Positions 8,880-14,173 of a stretch of 14,173 nucleotides of DNA are shown here, piece after piece. The position numbers and the translations under genes are program-made. The stretch spans positions 50,948 to 65,120 of the forward strand of contig FR888217.1 of assembly GCA_000431775.1 (NCBI GenBank), given 5' to 3'. Every line of letters starts with the position of its first letter. Positions within the stretch are counted from its first letter, which is position 1. The DNA comes from Clostridium sp. CAG:413 (GTDB taxonomy: Bacteria > Bacillota > Clostridia > Oscillospirales > Acutalibacteraceae). Below the pieces are notes generated by a model. That model ran no database searches. It worked only from the letters and a program-made list of their open reading frames with translations, and was not told where the DNA came from.

Positions 8880-8920
8880 ACGGCCGTAGTTGTAAATTTT
8901 TTATGACTGCGGCTGTTAAA
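8880..8920 (+). terminator. Stem-loop terminator after rpsT
   Basis: A 17-bp stem (8880-8896 with 8900-8916, including four G-U pairs) closes a three-base loop, 25 bases after the rpsT stop. It is followed only by TAAATTATT, so the T-run is poor and termination may be partial. The next promoter starts eight bases later. Confidence 0.6.
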
Positions 8921-8923
8921 TTA

Positions 8924-8952
8924 TTGACATTCTGACCAAAATAGGCTATAAT
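8924..8952 (+). promoter_or_regulatory. Perfect-consensus sigma-A promoter of the 54-residue small gene
   Basis: TTGACA (8924-8929), exactly 17 bases, then TATAAT (8947-8952): both hexamers and the spacer match the ideal. It reads into the small ORF at 8985 and predicts strong vegetative expression. Confidence 0.92.
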
Positions 8953-8984
8953 TAAGAAAATAAAAATGTACGGAGGTTCATTTC

Positions 8985-9149
8985 ATGGATTGCCTTAAGA
9001 AGATCTTCAAAGTCATCGCTATAATCACCGTTATTGCCGGCGCGGTCGCAGGCGTTTATTTCGCAGTTAAGAAGTTCCTCGATAAGAAGAACGCTACCGC
9101 CGATTGCGAAGAGAACTACGTTTCCTGCTCCTGTTGCGAGGCTCAATAA
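8985..9149 (+). CDS. 54-residue single-TM small protein with cysteine-rich tail, function unknown
   Basis: I do not recognise a named family. ATG 8985 follows CGGAGG at good spacing. The product begins MDCLKKIFKV, has one hydrophobic segment (about 8-28), then a basic stretch (KKFLDKKN) and an acidic tail ending CEENYVSCSCCEAQ. Six of 54 residues are not aliphatic or charged but cysteine or serine in that tail: four Cys lie within the last 14 residues and one is at position 3. By the positive-inside rule the basic residues on both sides of the TM make orientation unclear. It is a free-standing transcription unit with a perfect sigma-A promoter and a strong terminator, so it is very likely a real, well-expressed gene. 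The tail could bind metal, form disulfides or be lipidated; nothing here decides between these. Confidence 0.85.
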   Translation: MDCLKKIFKVIAIITVIAGAVAGVYFAVKKFLDKKNATADCEENYVSCSCCEAQ

Positions 9150-9162
9150 ACAGACAGCGCTT

Positions 9163-9191
9163 CCCCGTTCGTTATGAACGGGGATTTTTTT
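9163..9191 (+). terminator. Rho-independent terminator of the small gene
   Basis: CCCCGTTC (9163-9170), loop GTTAT, GAACGGGG (9176-9183), then ATTTTTTTA. It is a perfect 8-bp GC-rich stem with a T-run, 13 bases after the small-gene stop. Confidence 0.95.
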
Positions 9192-9228
9192 ATTTTCTTA
9201 AGATTTTTCTAATTCTGCCCGTTAACTG

Positions 9229-9256
9229 TTGACATGTGCGGCAAAATCTTTATTAT
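9229..9256 (+). promoter_or_regulatory. Candidate sigma-A promoter reading antisense into spoVAE
   Basis: TTGACA (9229-9234), a 16-bp spacer and TATTAT (9251-9256) on the plus strand end 16 bases before the spoVAE stop. A transcript would start near 9263, cross spoVAE antisense and could run on into acpP. No plus-strand gene lies directly downstream. Confidence 0.45.
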
Positions 9257-9272
9257 TAATAGCAGAGGTCGC

Positions 9273-9647
9273 TCACTTCTCTTTGGGTCTTGTGATGAAC
9301 GAAGCTATAAGACCGCAGAGGATCGCAGCCGTCACACCGCCCGAGGCCGAGGTGAATGCGCCTGTCAGGATGCCTCTCACTCCCCCGTCGGATATCGCCT
9401 GCTCCGTGCCCTTTGCCATCGCGTAGCCGAAGCCCGTCAGCGGCACGGTCGCGCCCGCGCCCGCCCACTCTGCAAACGGCTCATAGACTCCGACGGCAGT
9501 CAGCGCCACACCGAGCACCACAAACGCCACAAGTATGCGCCCGGGAGTCAGCTTGGTGGTATCCATGAGCACCTGCCCTATGAGGCATATCGCTCCCCCG
9601 GCGATGAACGCCTTGAGCAATGAAAGAAATATATCCATATTCATCAT
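9273..9647 (-). CDS. spoVAE: Stage V sporulation protein AE (SpoVAE)
   Basis: A small integral membrane protein of the SpoVA apparatus, which moves dipicolinic acid into the developing spore and releases it at germination. From ATG 9647 it has 124 residues, near the family length. The family pattern is clear: KAFIAGGAICLIGQ, DTTKLTPGRILV, VGVYEPFAEWAGAGA, VPLTGFGYAMAKG, then a glycine/alanine-rich segment and a last TM ending in ARG/LYS residues (TRPKEK). Three or four hydrophobic segments are visible. ATGs at 9644 and 9638 are also possible, and the ribosome site (GGGATGGG) is weak, so the start is uncertain by a few residues. spoVAC and spoVAD, usually adjacent, are not beside it. It is divergent from acpP. 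Confidence 0.92.
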   Translation of the reverse strand: MMNMDIFLSLLKAFIAGGAICLIGQVLMDTTKLTPGRILVAFVVLGVALTAVGVYEPFAEWAGAGATVPLTGFGYAMAKGTEQAISDGGVRGILTGAFTSASGGVTAAILCGLIASFITRPKEK

Positions 9648-9716
9648 CCCATCCCGCTTTTTTCTTATTATCAGCATTTCGGCGGTGAGTATACGACAAA
9701 AAACAAAAAATAACTC

Positions 9717-9745
9717 TTGACAAATCACTCGCCGACAAATAATAT
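9717..9745 (+). promoter_or_regulatory. Sigma-A promoter of acpP with palindromic -10 region
   Basis: TTGACA (9717-9722), 17 bases, TAATAT (9740-9745). The -10 lies inside a perfect 12-bp palindrome ATAATATATTAT (9739-9750). Confidence 0.8.
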
Positions 9746-9757
9746 ATTATCATGTGT

Positions 9758-9771
9758 GTTCCGGGGGGAAC
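9758..9771. repeat. Short inverted repeat GTTCC-GGGG-GGAAC in the acpP leader
   Basis: A 5-bp stem with a four-G loop sits just after the predicted transcription start and 28 bases before the acpP ATG. It could be an operator half-site pair or a leader hairpin. I could not assign it to a known fatty-acid regulator. Confidence 0.35.
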
Positions 9772-9799
9772 GCAAACAGAAAGAAAAGGAGATTTTTTT

Positions 9800-10027
9800 A
9801 TGGTATTTGAAACTCTGAAGAAGATCATCAGCGAGCAGCTCGAAGTTGACCCCGCTATCATCAACGAAGGCTCCTCCCTTACCGGCGACCTCGGCGCAGA
9901 CAGCCTTGACCTCGTCGACCTCGCAATGTCCGTTGAGGACGAATTCGATATCGAGCTTTCCGACGAAGCACTTGAGAAAATCAAGACCGTCGGCGACCTT
10001 GTTGCCTTTGTTGAGGACAGAACCTGA
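9800..10027 (+). CDS. acpP: Acyl carrier protein
   Basis: AcpP carries growing acyl chains on a 4'-phosphopantetheine arm during fatty acid synthesis in the cytoplasm. The 75-residue acidic protein has the standard length and helix layout. The attachment motif GADSLD gives Ser35 as the modified serine, followed by LVDLAMSVEDEFDIELSDE (helix II, the partner-binding face) and TVGDLVAFVE. AAGGAG, eight bases before ATG 9800, fixes the start; an upstream in-frame ATG at 9752 lies at the predicted transcription start and is not a credible start codon. It is a single-gene unit with its own promoter and terminator, away from other fab genes in this window. Confidence 0.96.
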   Translation: MVFETLKKIISEQLEVDPAIINEGSSLTGDLGADSLDLVDLAMSVEDEFDIELSDEALEKIKTVGDLVAFVEDRT

Positions 10028-10048
10028 TTAATAATTATTGCAATTTTG

Positions 10049-10079
10049 AGCTGCGGCAAACGTCGCAGCTTATTTTTTT
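10049..10079 (+). terminator. Rho-independent terminator of acpP
   Basis: AGCTGCGGC (10049-10057), loop AAAC, GTCGCAGCT (10062-10070; one G-U pair), then TATTTTTTT. The T-run overlaps the -35 box of the nagA promoter. Confidence 0.93.
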
Positions 10080-10106
10080 GACTTTTTGCCGTAAAGGTGA
10101 TATTAT
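10078..10106 (+). promoter_or_regulatory. Sigma-A promoter of nagA
   Basis: TTGACT (10078-10083), 17 bases, TATTAT (10101-10106), ending 23 bases before the nagA ATG. Its -35 begins inside the acpP terminator T-run. Confidence 0.75.
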
Positions 10107-10129
10107 TGAACCGAACAGGAGGCATTGAT

Positions 10130-11266
10130 ATGATAATCAAAAATGCGATCATATACGGCGAGGATTTTGAGCCTCGGCGTGAGGATATAAGAATTGAGGA
10201 CGGCAAAATAGCCGAGATCGGCAAGCTCGACGGCGACGGCTTGGACTGCACAGGCATGAGAGTGCTTCCCGGCTTCATCGACATACACATTCACGGCTGC
10301 AATTTGGCCGACACGACCGACGGTAAAAAGGATTCGGTGCTCGTAATGAGCCGCTGGCTCGCGGGCTAGGGCGTGGACACGTTTTGTCGCGTGACCTCGT
10401 TTTGCCCGACGACAATGACCCTGCCGATAACCGAGCTGCAAAAGAGCTTCAAATACGCCGCCGACGCAATGGGTCACGAGCCGGGCGCATACATCCACGG
10501 CATCAATATGGAGGGTCCTTTCATCTCGCCCGCAAAGAAAGGCGCTCAGGCCGAGGAATACATCATCGCACCCGACTATGATACTTTTGCCCGGCTCAAC
10601 GCCGTGTGCCCCGTGAAACTCGTAGACGTTGCCCCTGAAATGCCCGGTGCGCTTGAATTCGCCGAGCAGGCAAGCAAGGTATGTACGGTCTCCGCCGCAC
10701 ACACTACCGCAACCTACGAGCAGGCAAAAGCGGGCTACGAGCACGGCTTTTCGCACGTCACTCACCTCTTCAACGCGATGGTCGGTCTCGGTTCGCGCGA
10801 GGCAGGCACGGTCGGCGCGGTGATGGACAGCAGCACCGTGACAGCCGAGCTGATATGCGACGGCATCCACATCAGTGCACCCACTCTGCGGATAGCTTTC
10901 CGCATCCTCGGCGAGGACAGAATAGCGGTCATCAGCGACGCCACCATGGCCGCGGGGCTTGAGGACGGCGAATACACCCTCGGCGGTCAGCGTGTGATCA
11001 AGAAAGGCGCGGTGCGCCTCCCCGACGGCACCCTTGCAGGCAGCGCCGCAAACCTTTTTGACGAATTCAACAATCTGCTTCACTTCGGCATTCCTCTCCG
11101 CTCGGCGCTAAAGGCTGTTACAATCAACCCCGCAAGGATAATCGGCGCGGACAAAACGACAGGCAGCATAGCAGTCGGCAAGAGTGCAGACCTGCTCATC
11201 GTATCGGATGATTTTTCGCATATTAATAATGTTATTATAAAGGGGAAGCAATTTTCGGCGCAATAA
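10130..11266 (+). pseudogene. nagA: N-acetylglucosamine-6-phosphate deacetylase NagA, interrupted by an in-frame amber codon
   Basis: NagA converts GlcNAc-6-phosphate to GlcN-6-phosphate in amino-sugar use and wall recycling. ATG 10130 follows AGGAGG. The frame gives 79 residues (PGFIDIHIHG, with His53 and His55), then TAG at 10367-10369, and continues in the same frame to TAA at 11264-11266, 378 codon positions in all, the normal family length. After the stop all family landmarks survive: EGPFISPAKKG (Glu128), SAAHTTAT (His191), HVTHLFNAM (His212), DGIHI (His247), ISDATMAAG (Asp270). Directly after the TAG, six extra residues form an imperfect 18-nt tandem copy. A GTG at 10373 could in principle restart, but that product would lack the metal-binding HIH. 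Possible readings are a recent pseudogene, a sequencing error or amber readthrough. Otherwise the gene looks under selection. Confidence 0.85.
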
Positions 11267-11338
11267 TGACAGCGTTCCTGCATTCGTAAATCCTGATATT
11301 CATTCCCGTCCGCAAAACATACATGAATATATACCGAC

Positions 11339-11384
11339 AAGTAAAACGGCTTTACAAATCAACTTTGTAAAGCCGTTTTACTTT
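11339..11384. terminator. 20-bp perfect hairpin, probable bidirectional terminator after nagA
   Basis: Arms 11339-11358 and 11364-11383 are exactly complementary around the loop TCAAC. The GC-containing core is flanked by AAAA on one side and TTTT on the other, so it can act on either strand. It lies about 70 bases after the nagA stop. Confidence 0.8.
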
Positions 11385-11800
11385 CATGTGTGGAAAACCC
11401 CGTGGAAAAAGTGAATAACTCCGTTTAATATTCCGATTTTAACATTATTTTCGTAAAGTTTTCCACTTTACACTGTTCCTTTCTTCTATTCGGGCAACAA
11501 ATCATGCTGTATATGCAGTATAAGTGTGTGAATATTATTTGCAGGAGCGGCCGATCATGCCGTCATAATTTATTCATAATTAAATGAATAGAACTTTTTC
11601 GACGGATTTCGTTATATCTCGTCGCTTAAATATTTCGGCTTAAATTTGCCCCATTAAAGGCCACTGTAGCACGCAGTTATTCTGACATCCCATCCATTAT
11701 CTCGGCGCAATCAAAGGGCATACAGGGCTTTTATACGCCCTGCTTTCCGTGCTCCGGCAAGCGCCGTAAAGGCAAATATAAAACAGCATTTCAGACAAGA
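11385..11800. other. AT-rich intergenic stretch without a recognisable gene
   Basis: Between the nagA terminator and the dockerin-gene terminator I find no ORF with a ribosome site and no known RNA. Visible elements are three GTGGAAAA-type words (11390-11398 and 11402-11410 direct, 11458-11466 inverted), a 7-bp AT inverted repeat (TATTCAT / ATGAATA, 11571-11590) and a short hairpin CAGGGC / GCCCTG (11723-11742). Confidence 0.6.
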
Positions 11801-11804
11801 AAAT

Positions 11805-11832
11805 GCCTCCGCTGCCCGAGGGCAACGGAGGC
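11805..11832 (-). terminator. Rho-independent terminator of the dockerin gene
   Basis: Arms 11805-11817 and 11820-11832 pair over 13 positions with one mismatch (the innermost pairs open as the loop). On the minus strand ATTTTCTT follows. It starts 34 bases after the dockerin-gene stop. Confidence 0.85.
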
Positions 11833-11866
11833 TGAATTCATTTGGCTATCGAATCCTTTCGACTTA

Positions 11867-14173
11867 TCAGTCAGCGAGCTGAGTGATGCCGTCGGGATTA
11901 ACGAGGGTGTAGTAATCCTTGATCATGGAAGCGTCGATGCTGTCGACGGAGCCGCTGTGGTCAACGTCCGCTGCCTCAAGCCGGCTCTGGTCGAGGAATG
12001 AGGTGTTGCCGTTGAGATACCAGTCAAGCATTGACTTATCTGTACCGTCGATACGGGTATCACCGTTCAGATCACCGTAAAGGACAGCATAGTAGAAGAA
12101 CATGGGCCTGGTGCTGTCGTTCGCAACGTAGTAGGAACCGGTGCCGTAGCCGTAGTCGCTCTCAGCAACCTTGAAGGTCATACGCTTGGAGTCGTTAACG
12201 GTCATGCCGATGATCTTAACATACTTGGAGTCGCTTATCGAGGTGTTCTCGGCGGTTGCATCCTCTCTGAGGCCGACACCTTCGGCAAGGCCGCTGATGA
12301 AGCCCTGGAAGATCTTTCTGCCGCTGCCGTCGATGATGGGATCAATCTTCTTGATAACGATGTTTGCGCCGGAGTCGGGATTGACGATAAGATCGGTCAC
12401 TGAGTTGTAAACGATCTCGAAGATCTTAGCGTAGAGGTCATCGGCAACCCTGTCGATATCAGCCTGCTGCTCGCAGTCATATGCTTCCTTATCATTATAA
12501 AGAGCCATTGCTGCGTTGTAGCTCTCAACAAGAGGATCATAGGATTCCTTGGTGTAGCCGGTAGTTGCGTTGTAAGGATCGGGATTCTCGATGAAGGGTT
12601 TCGCAAGAAGGAGATTCTGCTCGAGCTTATACCAGTCGGCTGCGCCGCTGTACTCAACGAGGTGCTTGAAAGCATCCATCAGTGAGTGGAAAGCCTTGCT
12701 GACCATTGACTGGGTGAGACCGGCTGCCGCTGCAGTGCCGTATCTTACGGCAACGAGCGAGGTAGCGAAGTCATAAGCCTTCTTGAAATCTGCATAGGAG
12801 CTTGCAGTGTAAACCTTTACATAGTTGCTTTCGCCGTTTGTCGAAGTGCCTGCAAACTTACGGTTACGAAGGTGAGTCTGAGAATCGGTGTAAGCAGACT
12901 CGGTGTGCTTCAGGAGCCACTCAAGAGCGGTGACGTCGATGGAGGTCTGGCCCTTTCTGTTTCTCTCGGCACTCTCGGCACGGTCGCCGATGTAGCTGAT
13001 GTGGTTGTAGAGAGCGCGTCTGTTCTCATAGAGAGCGTAGATGTAGTCAATGTAGCCTTCGCGCATTGCCTTAGCGACCTTCAGCGGGAAGGTGCTGTCG
13101 TCCTTCGAGTAGGTAGCCGAAGGAGCGGTTGCGATGCCGTTTGCGAAGTCAAGGTTGGAGATAAGTGCGAATGCGGGCCTTGCTATTTCATAGGTGCCTG
13201 CCGCCGCATCATAGGTGAAGGTCCAGTCGATGCTGTTGCAGAAGGTGGTGATAGCTTCAAGCTCGCTGTTGGTAAGGCCGCTCCACTGATATGCGCCGTT
13301 GTGGTTAGCGCCGTTGGCATCGGGAGTGATATCGAACGCAAGAACTCTTGCATCGGCAGCGCCCGCATACTTCTTGATAGCAAGTCTGACTACAGGCTCA
13401 GCCTCGTAGCTGGAGAGGACGACATCGTTAGCTGCATCCTGACCGTAAGCAACTGCAAGAGCGATCTGCTCATATGCGTTGGCGTTGAAGTCATTCATGT
13501 TAACGGTAACATTATTACCGGTCTTCTTGTAGTAGAAGCTGATATCCTGAGAAGCGGTGGTGAAGTAAGGATAATATTTTTTGCTGGGAACGCCGGGATC
13601 ACCGTCAAAGGTAGCCTGTGAGGAATCGGTGACAATGATTCCGTCGTCATTGGCGTCGTAGAGGTTGTTAGCCTTAAGGTTGGAGTTGATGTAGAACTTC
13701 ATCCACTCGGCATAACCGGTAGCTGCGTCGCCTAAGCCGAATGCTTTATAATCGGAGACGAATCTCGCTGCATCTTTAAGCTCTGACTCAAGGTTGTTGT
13801 AGGTAGCGAGCTTAGCGTAATCCTCAGCCTCCGAGAATCTGTAAGCGTCGTTGGTGTAGGAGACAAAGCCGTTGGTCGCGGTTCTGTTGTTGAGGATCGA
13901 CTTGCCGAAGGAGCCGAAGGTGCTCTTGGTGGTGTCGCTTGCAACGTTGCCGTTACCGTCCGTATAGGTGTTGTCATCTGCAATGCCCGAAGTCTCGGTA
14001 GCGCAGGTGTAGAAGTCAAGCTTCTGATAAACTATGTAGTGATCAACGCCGTCAAGAGTCCTGGTGTAGATGTAGCTGTTGGCGTTCGCCTTAACGGCGG
14101 CGTCGGCAGCGGCCTTATCGGTCGTGTTGAGTATTGCGGTGGCATTGACGCCGACATTGAAGCTGTCAAGATA
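11867..14173 (-). CDS. Large dockerin type I protein with FIVAR-like helical modules (N-terminus beyond window)
   Basis: The minus-strand frame is open from the right edge to TGA at 11867, giving 768 residues without the N-terminus; ATG 13702 is internal, because the frame continues upstream with no stop. The last ~69 residues (11870-12076) are a type I dockerin with two calcium-loop repeats, DLNGDTRIDGTD and DVDHSGSVDSID, each followed by a helix. Upstream lie a short beta-rich linker and at least two FIVAR-like helical modules, for example YTKESYDPLVESYNAAMALY with its following helix, and VRYGTAAAAGLTQSMVSKAF. Dockerins bind cohesins on cell-surface scaffolds in cellulosomal Ruminococcaceae, so the protein is presumably secreted. 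I see no glycoside hydrolase, esterase or peptidase signature in the visible part, so its own activity is unknown; a structural or adhesive role is possible. Confidence 0.9.
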   Translation of the reverse strand, partial: YLDSFNVGVNATAILNTTDKAAADAAVKANANSYIYTRTLDGVDHYIVYQKLDFYTCATETSGIADDNTYTDGNGNVASDTTKSTFGSFGKSILNNRTATNGFVSYTNDAYRFSEAEDYAKLATYNNLESELKDAARFVSDYKAFGLGDAATGYAEWMKFYINSNLKANNLYDANDDGIIVTDSSQATFDGDPGVPSKKYYPYFTTASQDISFYYKKTGNNVTVNMNDFNANAYEQIALAVAYGQDAANDVVLSSYEAEPVVRLAIKKYAGAADARVLAFDITPDANGANHNGAYQWSGLTNSELEAITTFCNSIDWTFTYDAAAGTYEIARPAFALISNLDFANGIATAPSATYSKDDSTFPLKVAKAMREGYIDYIYALYENRRALYNHISYIGDRAESAERNRKGQTSIDVTALEWLLKHTESAYTDSQTHLRNRKFAGTSTNGESNYVKVYTASSYADFKKAYDFATSLVAVRYGTAAAAGLTQSMVSKAFHSLMDAFKHLVEYSGAADWYKLEQNLLLAKPFIENPDPYNATTGYTKESYDPLVESYNAAMALYNDKEAYDCEQQADIDRVADDLYAKIFEIVYNSVTDLIVNPDSGANIVIKKIDPIIDGSGRKIFQGFISGLAEGVGLREDATAENTSISDSKYVKIIGMTVNDSKRMTFKVAESDYGYGTGSYYVANDSTRPMFFYYAVLYGDLNGDTRIDGTDKSMLDWYLNGNTSFLDQSRLEAADVDHSGSVDSIDASMIKDYYTLVNPDGITQLAD

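Noticed and set aside
10367..10369. Genetic code change with TAG read as an amino acid in this genome
   Set aside because: No other complete gene in the window contains an in-frame TAG, so a single case is better explained by mutation or error.
10103..11083. 326-codon minus-strand ORF opposite nagA
   Set aside because: It covers both sides of the nagA amber codon without recognisable motifs, while the plus strand carries every NagA landmark, plus a promoter and ribosome site.
12872..13621. 249-codon plus-strand ORF opposite the dockerin gene
   Set aside because: Low-complexity Val/Gly/Ser-rich shadow; the minus frame is open across the whole region and ends in a clear dockerin.
13700..13702. 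ATG as the start of a 611-residue dockerin protein
   Set aside because: I translated on upstream to the window edge and found no stop in the same frame; there is no ribosome site at 13702, so it is an internal methionine.

Overview
The window looks like chromosomal DNA from a spore-forming, anaerobic Clostridia-type Firmicute, most probably a Ruminococcus-like member of the Oscillospiraceae/Ruminococcaceae. The grounds are a Firmicute-order division and cell-wall (dcw) cluster, three sporulation-linked genes (a SpoVD/FtsI-type transpeptidase, the germination protease Gpr and SpoVAE), strong AGGAGG ribosome sites, consensus sigma-A promoters with 17-bp spacers, and a large protein ending in a type I dockerin. 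The genus is an inference; the window has no rRNA or other strong taxonomic marker.

Layout. Bases 1-7213 (minus strand, so transcription runs right to left) hold mraZ - rsmH - ftsL-like - class B PBP - murE - murF, with murF running off the left edge. A consensus sigma-A promoter and three 10-bp-spaced AAAGGR boxes (a likely MraZ autoregulatory operator) precede mraZ. A sigma-E-like promoter sits in the only sizeable gap of the cluster, just before the PBP gene. Bases 7214-7591 are a non-coding spacer with hairpins and a 48-bp-period repeat. gpr (minus) follows, divergent from rpsT (plus). Next come a 54-residue single-TM, cysteine-tailed small protein with its own perfect promoter and terminator, a lone spoVAE (minus), acpP (plus) and nagA (plus). 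nagA is interrupted by one in-frame amber codon. After a roughly 600-base non-coding stretch, the right end (minus) is the C-terminal part of a very large dockerin-bearing, probably secreted protein that continues past the right edge.

How the genes work together. MurE and MurF build the UDP-MurNAc-pentapeptide (the MurE motif indicates meso-diaminopimelate). The PBP cross-links it, FtsL belongs to the division complex, RsmH modifies 16S rRNA, and MraZ controls the cluster. Gpr and SpoVAE act late in sporulation and in germination. AcpP serves fatty acid synthesis. NagA, if functional, would recycle GlcNAc-6-phosphate. The dockerin protein probably belongs to a cohesin-based extracellular complex.

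Most of the window is ordinary core genome and I see no convincing wholly new multi-gene system. The items most worth a second look are the small cysteine-tailed membrane protein, the amber-interrupted nagA with its adjacent 18-nt imperfect duplication, the sigma-E-like promoter inside the dcw cluster, the MraZ operator, and a sigma-A promoter pointing antisense into spoVAE.
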